NCBI GenBank assembly: GCA_014529385.2
Contig: CM043949.1
Location: 141,274,858 to 141,336,857, forward strand
DNA: 62,000 nt
Origin: Adiantum capillus-veneris
Lineage: Eukaryota; Streptophyta; Polypodiopsida; Polypodiales; Pteridaceae
Reading direction: 5' to 3'
The notes beneath the pieces were generated by a model. It did not search any database. It had not been told where the DNA came from and saw nothing but the letters and a program-made list of their open reading frames with translations. Made by a program: the position numbers and the translations under genes. Shown here piece by piece: positions 10,432 to 22,015 of the stretch; within the stretch, counting starts at the first letter, position 1; each line of letters starts with the position of its first letter.

Positions 10432-11697
10432 TGTAAAGTGCAGCAGAATGAATGTTTGAACTTTGCTCAAGATGAGTGCTCCGAACTGTGCTCAAGGGTT
10501 CCTTTTACTTACGGAAGGGAGAGCCTTCCGTTCCTTTAGTGAGAGAGTGCAATGGACACAAAGAAAGTGAATGGACATTGTGAATGGAAGTGCATGAGAC
10601 TGAGAGATAGAGAAGAGAATACGACACCAGAGACGTTGTAAAATCCTCCTCCAAAGGCCCCACTCTCTATGGCGAGAGCGGTCTACTTATGATTGCACAA
10701 ATCTCTACAATGCTTGGACTTGCCGACGATGTCGCTGACGATGAGGACGACGACGATGAGGCTAAAGTCCGAAATCGCTAAGGGCTGAAATCTACAAATC
10801 TTTATCTGCTGAATTCTCACTCTATGTCGGTGACGATGTCGATGACGACGATGCGACGATGACGCGCTGAAAACGCAGATGCTGAAATCTGCGTTTTCCG
10901 GGCTGAATCTGTAAACTTTGTAGAATCTAACCGTGCGGTGAGGATCTGCTGTGGGAAGGTGAGATCTGTGAGGTTCGGGACTTGGTCTGTGAGTGCTAAA
11001 GGCTGAAAATTGAAAACGCTGGTGGTTCTTGATGCTCCATCGCGGTGAATCTGGAAAACGCCGGGGCTGATCTGCAAACCAAAAACGCTAGGGCTGATTA
11101 GAAGTCTTCTTGCAAAAACGCTAGGGCTTTTGCTGGTTCTACTGTTGCCGGATGTCTTGCAAATGCAAAATGCTAGGCTGATCTGTGGTTCTACTATCGT
11201 CGGGAATCTGCAAGTGCAAAAACGCTGTCTGATCTGGGTTCTTGATGCAAAACGCTAGCCTCGCTGCTGTGTAGCAAAAACGCTAGGCCTTGCTGGGGGT
11301 TCCTGCTGAGAAGGTGCTTGTTGAACCGAAGCGCCTGCTACCTCTTTTGCCAGAAAGTGCTAGCTCTAGTTTGCTTATATATTATCTTAGCAAAATTGCC
11401 CTACCTAGTTTCCAACACAAGTCACTTAAAAATAATACGTGAAAAATGTCAAAAATAGGGAAAATAGGTCTATGCACTGTAAAAATGCTATTGATAGGAT
11501 CTGCCTGGAATCTGATGGTCATGCTGTGTGCAACTAGAGGATATGCATCTAATCTTAGTGTCTGGACATGCACGGTCTGCGAACAGACTCACAAAAGTGC
11601 CAGATCACTTCCTATTCTAGACTGACTTGACTGAACGGAACCCTGATCATGCTATAGCTTGTCCACGGACACATAGGGTTGGATGTGTGACGTGACA
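10432..11697 (-). repeat. B1 5' LTR
   Basis: Nearly identical in length and order to the 7215-8479 LTR. It contains the same TATA box and the same dispersed AGCGTTTT and TTCAGCC motifs. Confidence 0.88.
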
Positions 11698-11954
11698 GTA
11701 GGCTGTTTTGGCGATATGATTGGCGTGTGTGTGTTTATCTTTCTTGATGATATTCTCATTTTTTCTGCTTCGTGGGAACAACATGAAAAGGATGTACAAA
11801 GGGTTTTAGCCCGTTTGGATGAGTGTCAGTTGTACATTGCAACTAAGAAATCTGAGTTTTTTCTTGTTGAAGTTACTTATCTGGGTTATATCATTTCTTG
11901 AGAAGGTGTCAAGCTCGATCTTGCGAAGGTAAAACAAGTTCATAATTGGGATTT
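11698..11954 (+). pseudogene. Element G3: RT catalytic box to connection (left part)
   Basis: The frame reads VFIFLDDILIFSASWEQHEK, with the YxDD box as FLDD, then YIATKKSEFFLVEVTYLGY. A stop follows LGYIIS. A solo LTR of family C then interrupts the sequence, which resumes at 12637 in the RT-RNase H connection. Confidence 0.88.
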
Positions 11955-12631
11955 TGTCACAAGCTGCTGACCTGTCAAGTCAGTGAAGAACAGAGCCAAC
12001 CTTCAAATCACGGCCGAGGGGCCTCAACCCTAAGAAGAACAAGCAACAGCAGAAGAAGAAGTCCTAACAACTTATGGGACCCCGTTCGATGGGGCCAAGT
12101 GACATAGAGGAATTAAAATAAAGCAGGACCCACACACACACACACCAAGACTTGCGCAGCAACTGATGACGTGACAGTTGTACGGACAGCCCGAAAATTG
12201 CGTTGACATGCTGATGTGGCAACCTGTACGGATTTTCACGTTTTGCGTTGCTGACGTGACAAATGTACGAATTTCCGTTAATCCCACTGGCAACTTTTAG
12301 ACATTGCTTTTGGACCATATGCTTTTGAGTTTGAAGGCTTTTCATGGAAACTGCTTTTGGGCCTAGGGCCTTTAAATATGAGGCCATGGGCTCATTCTCT
12401 GGCATGCTTCCTGGAGAAGGTGCAGAGTCTGGAGTATCGGCTTGTATTGTGTTGATGCAATATTAAGAAATACCGAAAGGGACGCCAAGGTGTGGGGCCA
12501 ATACTCTCTGGGGTGGAATTCCGCCACTGTGTCGCGTGTCGTCTCTCTCTCTCAGTTCAGTTGTTATTGAAGTGCTAAAGGTCTGTTCAGTATCTTCTTT
12601 TCTATTGGCACTTGGTGCCCGTCTTGTGACA
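11955..12631 (+). repeat. Solo LTR of family C with TSD GATTT
   Basis: This is a 677-bp LTR with a 9-bp perfect terminal inverted repeat (TGTCACAAG at the start, CTTGTGACA at the end). GATTT is present on both sides (11950-11954 and 12632-12636). There is no internal region, so LTR-LTR recombination has removed the element body. A TATA-like TTTAAATA lies at about 12369-12376. The shared block GAAATACCGAAAGGG-CGCC is at about 12468-12500. Confidence 0.92.
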
Positions 12632-13536
12632 GATTTGCCCAAAATTGCATATGATGTGCGTTCTTTTCTTGGTTTATGTCAAGCATATAGTTCGCACATA
12701 GAGAATTTTGTACGCATTGCCGCCGCACCCATGACGGATGTTTTGAAAGGGGTAAAAACTCGCTGACAGCATGTGGTTTTACCTGAGGCAGTCATTAAGG
12801 CTTTCGCAGCTCTCAAGGTTGCAGTGACAGGTGTTGTGTCTCATCCTTGCCTCTTGGGACGACCCTTTGAGGTATGGACGGATGCGAGCAATGTCGCTAT
12901 AGGTGCTGTGCTTCAGCAGCATGGCCATCCAGTTGCATTTCTCAGTCGGAAGTTAAATAGTGCAGAAAATAATTATTCCGTTTAACAAAGAACTTCTGTC
13001 TGTCATTCACTCTCTGAAGCATTGGAAGCATTTTCTGTATGTGTAGAGTTCACAGTTGACACAGATCATCAAGCCCTCGAGTGGCTCCAGTCTATGCCTA
13101 GTGCACATTGGAGTGATCGCCAAGCAAGATGGTTTGCAATTTGGTGGTTTGATTGAGTATGTGTCTGGTAAAGCTAACCCTGTTTGCAGATGCATTAAGT
13201 CGCAAAGGACAAATCTTGACTCTTGAGTCAAAATCCACAATTTCTATTCAGGGTGAATCTTTCGACAGCATGAAGAACCAGCACGCAGAATCCGAGTTTG
13301 GTAAGCAATTGGTTGCAGGCTCTTACTTCCCAATGGCCCAACCACTATCTCATTCGTGAAGGTTTGTTGTATTTTCGTCACCGTCTATGTGTTGCTCTCT
13401 CTAAGGAAAGCCATATTGCACGATGCTCATGCCTCTCACGGGTGGGCACAGGGGAATGAACACAACTTTGGAAAAAATAGAAAGATTCTTTTATTGGCCT
13501 AAAATGCGAAAAGATGTGTTTCGTTACGTCACACAC
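12632..13536 (+). pseudogene. Element G3: RNase H and integrase zinc-finger region
   Basis: After the TSD copy, RT continues (YDVRSFLGLCQAYSSHIENF). RNase H follows with [16 protein letters not shown] and [16 protein letters not shown], then TVDTDHQALEWL and FADALSRK. A frame break at about 12983 and a stop near 13155 interrupt it. The integrase zinc-finger region ends in FFYWPKMRKDVFRYVTH at 13536, where the truncated LTR of B2 begins. The integrase core is missing. Confidence 0.85.
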
Positions 13537-14654
13537 GCTATGATCACAAACAAAGTGAATGGACACTGTGCGTGCAAGTGTATGAGACTAAGAGATAGAG
13601 AGAGAAGAGAATAATACGACACCAGAGACGTTGTAAAACCCTCCTCCGAAGGCCCCACTCTTGTTGGCGAGAGTGGTCTACTTATGATTGCACAAACTGG
13701 TACAAACTGAATGCAAGTGAGCGATGCAAGTCTAGGCTATGTCGACGATGACGACGGGGACGACGAGACCGACTTAAGGGCTGAAATCTGCAATCTTTTC
13801 TCTGCTGTCCAAAAACGCTATGGGCTGAAATCTGCGGCAAGTCCAAAAACGCTGATTTTGGGGCTGTTTTCTGATGATCTTTGTCGCTGAAAATCTGCAA
13901 GTCTTAGGGCTGAAAACTGAGGTTCTTAAGGACTGAAACTAATGGTCTTTCCAGGCTAAATCTGCTACTCCTTAGGGCTAAATACGCAGGTGCTTCATTG
14001 CTGAAAACGCTGCATTGCTAAGGTTGTGTCTGTTGAAAAACGCCATGCTGAAATCTGTCAAAAACGCTAGGTGCTGGGTCTCCAAAAACGCTAGGTGTTG
14101 GGGTATGCTTGCGGTGAAGATCTGGGATCAAAACGCTAGGCTTGTGGTCTTGCTGTCGCCGAAATCTGCAAAGCAAATCGCTGGCTGATCTTGATGGGAA
14201 AAAACGCTAGGTCCTGCAATCTGCAAAACGCTAGGCCTTCTGATGGGTTCTGCTGAGAAGTTGCCTGTTGAACAAGGTGCTCCTGTTGCCTCTTCTGCCA
14301 ATTAGTGCTAGTCTAGGTTTGCTTATATACAAACTTACTCAATTTGCCCTACCTACTTTCCAACAAAAGTAACTTAAAAATAATAAGTGAAAAATGTCAA
14401 AAATAGGTAAAATAGGCTAAATCCACTGGAAATTCCCCTGAAGGATTCTGATGGATTCTAATGAGAATGCTTATGATCATGTTGTGTGCAACCAGAGGAT
14501 ATGCATCTACACTAAGTGTCTGGGCATGCACGGTCTGTGAACAGACTCACAAAAGTGCCAGAACACTTCTAAATCTAGATTGACTGGACTGACTAAACCC
14601 TTGTCGTGCTGTAGCTTGTCCACGGACACATAGGGTTGGATGTGTCACGTGACA
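13537..14654 (-). repeat. B2 3' LTR, truncated
   Basis: Matches the B-family LTR from its GCTATGATCAC position onward; the terminal part (TGTTAGGTGCAGC and about 100 bp) is missing. The polypurine tract lies directly after its right end (14655-14670). Confidence 0.85.
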
Positions 14655-15710
14655 TCCCCTCCTTTTCAAAGTGAGGTACTGGTGCCGAACTGTATGGCGT
14701 CAAAAGAGATCGCAAATAGCATCCGGAATCCTGGAAGGGACTCTTTGCCGGCCCACTCTGATGTGTGGGTCGTGCGGTAGTTGAACTTCATAAAGGTCTG
14801 CAATGCTTGCTTCTTTGGGCCGCTCCAAAAGCGACAAAGTCTTTTGTGGCTCTTTCGATGCTTCAACTTCGTCTACAGACCTGCTTCTTTCATCTTCAAG
14901 AATCTCCATGGCTGAAAATTCCTGAAACCATTTCCAACACAAAAACATGAACATACCTAATCCATGTAAAGTGAGTGGAAAAAATCTCGTCTTCCTCAAA
15001 GACTATGCATGCAATGTAGATGAACAAATAGACGGAGTGTCAAACGGTTTACCACACACAAGCAAACAATGAGATCGAATCTTTCTCTTCTGATCTAAAT
15101 CAATCAACTGTGGCAATTCACAACGGGAATGCCCATGCTTGGTGCTCATACTTTCATGTGCTCTTTCTACAAATGTGTCATGCCAAGGAAGAGACATGGA
15201 ATGTGACTTCCTTACATACATACTTTTCAGCTTTTCATGAAAAATCCGCATACATCCGTGCTCATTCGTGAGTGAAACGTGCTCAACGTACAATATGTCA
15301 TGCCTAGTAAAAGAAATCACATAAAGACGCTGACTAAAATACAGGAAACGATCACGAATGAAACACTCGAACAATGCGCACGTATCAATCATGCAAACAC
15401 ATACTACTTCCTGTGAGGGTTCTATGGACCTAGGCTCGAGAGTCAAGATCGATCCTTCCTGAAGGGGTTCTTTCTGAGGGGGTTCTTTGGACCTCGACTC
15501 GAGAGCCAAGATCGATCCTTCCTGATTGATCGAATCTGCAATGAGGTTAGCTTCACTAGAAAAAGCATCAACTAACTCATCATCCTTATCAACAATCACA
15601 TCATCTTCATGCAAATCATCATGAATGTGAGAAATCACATCTTGATCATGCAAATCATCATGCTCATCATTATCATCCAAATCATCATGCTTTATCATTG
15701 TTATTCAAAT
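14655..15710 (-). pseudogene. B2 C-terminal ORF and Asp/His repeat
   Basis: The ORF at 15003-15698 reads the Asp/His repeat (DDNDEHDDLHDQDV), then SSEANLIADSIN and a duplicated EPRSKEPPQKE-type segment. The conserved block FLYFSQRLYVISFTRHDIL and SMSLPWHDTFVERA follows. After a frame break at about 15000 the chromodomain-like tail follows (LQTFMKFNYRTTHTSEWAG) and ends at the polypurine tract. The order is the same as in B1 and B3. Confidence 0.65.
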
Positions 15711-17552
15711 CATCATGTTTTTCATAATCATGCAAATCCTGTATGTCATGCTTTGGAGAAGAAGAGACTGAGAGAGTCTCCTTCTCCTGAATCCTTTCAA
15801 TCTTGTCCTGCATGTTAGCAATGATAGAGGAGAATGAACAATGTTCTCTCCACGAATGACAATGGGAGTCACTTTTTGCATAGAGAGTGAAAGTGTTAGC
15901 GTCCCAATCAATGAGAGGGTTAAGATCACGAAACCATCGAATGCCCAAAATCATATCACATCCTGAGAGAGGAGAGACAAAAAATCTTCTATTGAAGGTA
16001 GCTTGTTGAATTGTAAACAACACACAAGACACTCCTGCGTGATGAGAGAGTCCATACCAGGAACAAAGCCAGAGTCCTCGACAGGAGATTTCTCACTAAC
16101 TTCTAGGCGGGCTCTCTCAACAAGAGAGGGACTGATCACATCATGCATACTACCTGGGTCAAACAATATGACAAAACGCTGCCTCAACATATGACCATAA
16201 CATTTAATGAGAGAATCATCAATGGGAGGGTTGGGAGAAACTTGGGACACGCTCGTGTTATCATTAATTGCATTGGCAGAGGAAGTGGGTTTTGTGGATT
16301 CTTTAGATTCATTCAATTCAAGCTTAGGACATGTTCTTTTTATGTGAACCTTAATGTGACAATGAAAACAACGACCTTCCTTAGAATAAGTGCTTTGCTC
16401 TTCCGACGTGATGTATCCTCTCTTTTCATCTAAAGTAAGCTTAGGATTAGCATTTGTGTTAGCCTTACCCTTAGGTTCATTGGAAGAATTTTTTTCTGAG
16501 AGACTGTTGGAAGATTGATTAGAAGAGTTACCATTCTTACCGTTCTTACCGTTCGGAGAGTTCTGAGAAGTCTGCAAGGTACTTGTAGAAGTCTTGTTCT
16601 CCTTAGGCTTTCCCTTGTTGTGCTTCATCTCCTCTGCGAGAGCAATTGCTACCGCCTTGTTGAGATCGATTGGATCGAGCACCTCGACATCGTACTTGAT
16701 ATACTCGTCCAATCCAGAAAGGAATGCCTTTTTGCGTTCATCATCCGACTTGCGTAATTGGGTACCTAGCTGCAAAACACGATTAGAAAAAGACATAACC
16801 GGCATACCATTTTGCTTGAGAGCGCGCCAATCGTCCTTCAATGGTGCAAGGTACTGAGGTGGCATAGACCGCACCTTGAGCTTGTCTTGGAAATCAGCCC
16901 AATTGAAGGAAAGGGGCGTGAATTCGCAGGCTTCCTCTAGGTGCGCGGCTAATTGTGCCTCTTCCCATGCGTGGTACCAATTGATGGCATCACTGGCAAG
17001 GTACATGGCTGTCGTCAAAACTTTGCTATTTTCTGTCTTCTTAGTTGACACAAAATAAGCATTAAATTGATGCAACCAAGAATGAATAACCGTAGCATCC
17101 ATCTTACTAGCATACTTACTAAAAGTCAACTTCTCTGGATTGTTGGAATCCGCCTCGTCGCTTGCGTCACTTGAGGAACTCCCACCATCTTTGGCTAGTT
17201 CGGACTTCGAGGCAAGTACTTGTCGAACCAATTCTTGAGTGCGTAGTTCTCTTTGAGTCTCACGCTCAACCTCCCAGACCGAGCATCTTGCTGCAGCTTC
17301 CTCCTTTCTTTGTGCTTTTCTTTCTTTTCATTCTTCGCGTTCGCGTTCCAAGGCAATGCGAGTCTCTTCTTGTTTGGCCATCATGTTCATCATCGACTTG
17401 ACCATTGTCTCCATAAGATTTGGTACACTTTGTAGCGTAGATGGAGAAGGGGGAGGGTCGAAAAAATCTCTTAGTGGGGAAAATTCTTCGTCGCCTCTCT
17501 CATGCGCATCACCTATATGCGAAGTATCCATTCCGCTTCGGGAGACCACCAT
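15711..17552 (-). pseudogene. B2 gag and aspartic protease
   Basis: Gag starts MVVSRSGMDT at 17552 and changes frame near 17330. A long open frame (about 17231-15951) contains the capsid part (FNAYFVSTKKTENSKVL, then INWYHAWEEAQ). A zinc knuckle follows, CFHCHIKVHIKRTC, with C-X2-C-X4-H-X4-C spacing but Val where Gly usually precedes His. The protease follows with FVILFDPGSMHDVIS; DPG replaces the usual DSG/DTG but is common in plant gypsy proteases. After another frame change the protease ends with MILGIRWFRDLNPLIDW (about 15950). This is the most intact gag of the B family and a plausible source of particles for related copies. Confidence 0.85.
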
Positions 17553-18001
17553 GCACTATGATCTTTGGTTCTTAAGTTCACGAGAAACTTGGGTTCTTGA
17601 GGGTCTTCGGTTCTTGGGTACTTGAGGGTCTTGAGGTTCTTGAGGGTCTTGAGGTTTTCTTGCGCTTGCAATCTGTGTTTGAGAAGGATCTTCTCTTCAC
17701 CCGAGTTCTACTCCTTCCCGCGGGCGCACCCCTTGGCGGCCTTGCGCTCACACCAAGGTTGCTTTTTCCCACCTCACGTCAATTGGCCGGCCGCTAAGTG
17801 CACGATCCGCTCTCAATGAGTGAAAAGGGACACAAGGGGAGGCTGGACAAGCCCTTCTTTCCTAGGATTCCTGTCACTCTTCAAAAACACAATTAGGAAT
17901 CAACACGCCCAAGCGAACTTGGGTTCGTGCAACCGCAACAAGGAAAAAAATTCTTGTGATTCTTGTGGTTCTTTCCTTGAGTGATACAGAACACTGTCAA
18001 A

Positions 18002-18013
18002 GCTCTGATACCA
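18002..18013 (-). other. B2 primer-binding site
   Basis: GCTCTGATACCA on the plus strand is the complement of TGGTATCAGAGC, one base from the LTR start at 18015. The 17640-18000 leader has no gene. Confidence 0.88.
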
Positions 18014-18014
18014 A

Positions 18015-20400
18015 TGTTAGGTGCAGCGGAATGAATGTTTGAACTTTGCTCAAGATGAGTGCTCCGAACTGTGCTCAAGGTTCCTTTTGTTCTTATGGAA
18101 GGGAGAGCCTTCCGTTCTTAATGAGAGAATGCTATGATCACAAACAAAGTGAATGGACACTGTGCGTGCAAGTGTATGAGACTGAGAGATAGAGAGAGAA
18201 GAGAATAATACGACACCAGAGACGTTTAAACCCTCCTCCGAAGGCCCCAATCTCGTCGGCGAGAGTGGTCTACTTATGATTGCACAAATTGGTACAAACT
18301 GAATGCATGTGACTGATGCAAGTCGAAGCTATGTCGACGATGACGTGGGGACTAAGAGACTGTCACGTGACACATCCAACCCTATGTGTCCGTGGACAAG
18401 CTACGACATGATCAGGGTTCAGTCAGTCCAGTCAGTCTAGATTAGAAGTGATCTGGCACTTTTTGTGAGTCTATTCGTAGACCGTGCATGCCCAGTCACT
18501 TAGTATAGATGCATATCCTCTGGTTGCACACAGCATGATCATCAGTATTCCCATCAGAATCCATTAGAATTAGTTAGGGGATTTTTCCAGTGCATTTATC
18601 CTATTTTCCCTATTTTTTTACATTTTTCACTTAATATTTTTAAGTGACTTCCCAACAAAAGTAGGTAGGGCAATTTTGCTACGTTTGTAGATAAGCAAAC
18701 CCAATTTAGCACTCAATGGCAGAAGAGGCAGCAGGAGCTCCCCGCTCAACAGGCACCTTCTCAGCAAGAACCATCAAAAACTCCTTGCCTTGGCGATTTT
18801 CCTTTCCCTTGCCTTGGTGTTTTCTCCAAGCCCTAGCGTTTTCTGTTTCCAGCAGATTTCCACCGCAAGCCTGCCTCAAGCCCCTAGCCCTGGTGTTTTC
18901 AGTTTCCCACATCGCCAACACTCCCAGATTCCCAGCGTTTTCACTAACGCTACAAAGCTGCCAGCGTTTTTGGATTTTCAGCCTTCAGTAAAGCAGACAA
19001 GGCAGCGTTTTCAGCATTAAAGACATGAGGCAGTTCAGCCCTAGATTCTTGCAGAAGAACTCCATTTTCAGCCCTCAAAACCGCAGCCAAAACAGAGTTT
19101 TCAGCCACCCCAAATCAATCCCAGATTTTCAGCCATACCGTTTTTATGGACAGCAGATAGAAGACCGCAGATTTCAGCCCTTAAGTCATCGTCGCCATCC
19201 TGTCGTCGTCACCGGCATAGTCCCAAGTTGCATCAGTTCCATGCATCATCATTGTACCACTTTGTGCAATCAATAGTACACCACTCTCGCCGACGAGATT
19301 GGGGCCTTCGGAGGAGGGTTTTACAACCTCTCTGGTGTCGTATTCTCTTCTCTCTCTATCTCTCAGTCTCATACACTTGCACGCACAGTGTCCATTCACT
19401 TTGTTTGTGATCATAGCATTCTCTCATTAGAAACGGAAGGCTCTACCTTCCATAAGAACAAAAGGAACCTTGAGCACAGTTCGGAGCACTCATCTTGAGC
19501 AAAGCGCAAACATTCATTCCGCTGCACCTAACAGAGACCGACCTAAGGGCTGAAATGTGCAATCTTTTCTCTGCTGTCCGAAAACGCTATGGGCTGAAAT
19601 CTGCCGCAAGTCCAAAAACGCTGATTTTGGGGCTTTTTTCTGATGATCTTTGTCTCTGAAAATCTGCAAGTCTTGGGGCTGAAAACTGAGGTTCTTAAGG
19701 ACTGAAACTAATGGTCTTTCCGGGCTAAATCTGCTACATCTTAGGGCTGAATATGCAGGTGCTTCATTGCTGAAAACGCTGCATTGTTGAGGTTGTGTCT
19801 GCTGAAAAACGCCATGCTAAAATCTGTCAAAAACGCTAGGTGTTGGGGTATACTTGCGGTCAAGATCTGGGATCAAAACGCTAGGCTTGTGGTCTTGCTG
19901 TCGCCGAAATCTGCAAAGCAAATCGCTGGTTGATCTTGATGGGAAAAAGCGCTAGGTCCTGCAATCTGCAAAACGCTAGGCCTTCTAATGGGTTCTGCTG
20001 AGAAGTTGCCTGTTGAGCAAGGTGCTCCTGCTGCCTCTTCTGCCAATTAGTGCTAGTTTAGGTTTGCTTATATACAAACTTACTCAATTTGCCCTACCTA
20101 ATTTCCAACAAAAGTCACTTTAAAATAATAAGTGAAAAATGTCAAAAATAGGTAAAATATGCTAAATGCACTCGAAAATTCCCCTGAAGGATTCTGATGG
20201 ATTCTCATGGGAATGCTTATGATCATGTTGTGTGCAACCACAGGATATGCATCTACACTAAGTGTCTAGGCATGCACGGTCTGTGAACAGACTCACAAAA
20301 GTGCCAGAACACTTCTAAATCTAGATTGACTGGACTGACTGAACCCTTGTCGTGTTGTAGCTTGTCCACGGACACATAGGGTTGGATGTGTCACGTGACA
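18015..20400 (-). repeat. B2 5' LTR, interrupted
   Basis: Starts TGTTAGGTGCAGC on the plus strand and ends TGTCACGTGACA at 20400. After removal of the inserted LTR and its TSD copy (18361-19538) the length is about 1.2 kb, as expected for the family. Confidence 0.88.
18361..19533 (+). repeat. Solo B-family LTR inside a B-family LTR, TSD GAGAC
   Basis: A 1173-bp LTR in the opposite (plus) orientation, starting TGTCACGTGACACATCC and ending CTGCACCTAACA. GAGAC occurs at 18356-18360 and 19534-19538. The host LTR sequence continues exactly after it. The insertion proves B-family activity after B2 arrived. Confidence 0.92.
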
Positions 20401-20490
20401 AGAATTTTTCAGAGATTATCCAGAGTTGTTGGCGGACTACAAGGAAGCCATGCAGCTCGGTACCAGTATCTCACTTTGAAAAGGAGGGGA
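20401..20490 (+). pseudogene. End of plus-strand gypsy pol with polypurine tract (probably G3)
   Basis: The frame reads FFRDYPELLADYKEAMQL and then a stop. It resembles the tail that precedes the polypurine tract in the B family. The polypurine tract AAAAGGAGGGGA ends at 20490. Position and strand fit the 3' end of element G3, whose integrase core was lost when B2 landed and the locus was deleted. Confidence 0.65.
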
Positions 20491-21224
20491 TGTCACGTGC
20501 ACATCTAACCCTATGTGCATGTGGACAAGCTATCTCAGGTCTAGGGTTCAAGTTATCCTAGGAAGTGTTCTGGCACCTTTGTGAGCCTGTGCGCACGCCG
20601 TGCATGTCCAGGCACTTAGGTTGGTTGCATATCCTCTGATTGCACACAGCATGACCATTAACATGACATTCATTACACATCATGAGCATTTTACAGAGGA
20701 TAGAACCCTTTTTTCCAAAATACGCAATTTTCACTTTATTATTAATAAGTGACTTTTATTGGAAAAGTAAGTAGGGCAAATTGCTAAGGAAATATAAAAG
20801 AAACCCAGTGGTCACTTAGTAGAAGCAGCAGAAGGAGCTCATGCTACTTGCAGTGCATCTTTTCAGCAAGAGCGGCAGGAAACCATCAGCGTTTTCAGCC
20901 TTCAGTACCCAACGTTTTTGCACAAGCAGATCAGCCCTGGCGTTTTCCAATTGCAGATCAGCCTGGCATTTTTGCAATTCAGCAGGTCAGCCCTAGCGTT
21001 TCCTAGCTTGCAGAATTAGACCAGCGTTCTCAGTTTTCAGCATTCCGCAGCAGTAGACCAGATCAATGTTTTCAGTTTTCAGCCCTCTGCATCAGCGGAT
21101 CAGTCCCTTAGACTCGCAGATCTCCACCTCGGTAGCAAATCCTCGCTGTGTCGCCGAATTCAGTTAGCGTTTTCTAAATCAGCCAGCGTTTCAGAATTCA
21201 GCCGATCAGTCTTCAGATTCAGCC

Positions 21225-21255
<31 letters not shown>

Positions 21256-21394
21256 ATCGTCATAGTCGTTCGACATCATCGGCAAGTCCATTGCATCTAG
21301 ACCATTGTACCATATTTGTGCAATCTATAGCATAGACCTCTCTCGCCATAGAGAGGGGGGCCCTTGGAGGACGGTTGAGAACCGTCTGGTGTCG

Positions 21395-21466
<72 letters not shown>

Positions 21467-21586
21467 ACACTTAGTACTTTAGTACTAAGGTACCTAGACA
21501 TTGTAACAGATTCACCACTTTTGTATCAGTTTGGTCTCATAGGTCATTCTGGCCTCTTGAGGACGTTTAATATAACATTTCATTTC

Positions 21587-21653
<67 letters not shown>

Positions 21654-21803
21654 CTTTCATTCACAATAGCATTCACTTTGTTTGTGATCATTGCACTCTC
21701 TCTAAAGGAAACGGAAGGCTCTCCCTTCTGTAAGTAAAAGGAACCCTTGAGCACAGAAGCACTCGTCTTGAGCAATATCAACACACTTCCGCTGCACCAT
21801 ACA
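20491..21803 (+). repeat. Plus-strand 3' LTR related to family B, with long CT repeats
   Basis: Starts TGTCACGTGCACATC and ends CTGCACCATACA (1313 bp). The ends and motif arrays (AGCGTTTTCAGCC type) match the B family. Two (CT)n microsatellites lie at about 21399-21463 and 21591-21649. It is the probable 3' LTR of G3, which suggests that G3 was a coding relative of the B elements. Confidence 0.8.
21399..21649. repeat. Two long (CT)n microsatellites
   Basis: Runs of about 32 and 29 CT units are separated by about 128 bp. They give spurious Ser/Leu-rich or Arg/Glu-rich open frames and are not coding. Confidence 0.95.
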
Positions 21804-22015
21804 AACAATATCCTAAGGAGCCTTATTAGGCTCTAGAGAGACATGTGGTATAGTTGCTAAAGGAGAAGCCCTATCAGGAAAATCCTGATCACTGCATCAA
21901 TAAACTTCACGTGTAGGTACGTGTCCCAAAATCTTTGATTGTAGATGGGAAGCGTGTTTGAAGGGTAAATTTTTAAGCCAGACTAAACAGCAAGTATTTC
22001 GACCTTGAAGGTGTC
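21804..22015. other. Unassigned spacer
   Basis: No gene or repeat is recognised. It should be the left flank of element C1, possibly a decayed part of element F whose gag is on the other side of C1. Confidence 0.5.

Larger units (their letters stand above)
7215..11697 (-). mobile_element. Non-autonomous gypsy derivative B1
   Basis: The element is 4.48 kb with LTRs of 1265 bp (7215-8479) and 1266 bp (10432-11697), a minus-strand PBS at 10419-10430 and a polypurine tract at 8480-8495. It encodes only the gag N-terminus, an Asp/His-rich repeat and a C-terminal region ending in a chromodomain-like tail. Protease, RT, RNase H and integrase are absent. No TSD is found: ACCAA on the left, GTAGG on the right. 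About 23 bp of internal leader and PBS sequence sit outside the left LTR, so the locus has been rearranged. Confidence 0.85.
13537..20400 (-). mobile_element. Non-autonomous gypsy derivative B2, with nested solo LTR
   Basis: This minus-strand element has its left (3') LTR truncated by about 120 bp at the G3 junction. Its right (5') LTR (18015-20400) is split by a solo LTR of the same family. Internally it encodes gag with zinc knuckle, a protease, the Asp/His repeat and the C-terminal ORF. RT, RNase H and integrase are missing. It is the most complete B copy and shows that the family derives from a gypsy element by loss of the pol core. The right flank (20401) is the end of a plus-strand gypsy pol, probably G3. 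Confidence 0.85.

Noticed and set aside
16143-17058. Plus-strand ORFs opposite the B2 gag
   Set aside because: They are shadows of the long minus-strand gag frame with capsid, zinc knuckle and protease motifs.
21305-21733. Ser/Leu-rich protein ORF of 142 codons
   Set aside because: It is the translation of two (CT)n microsatellites in an LTR.
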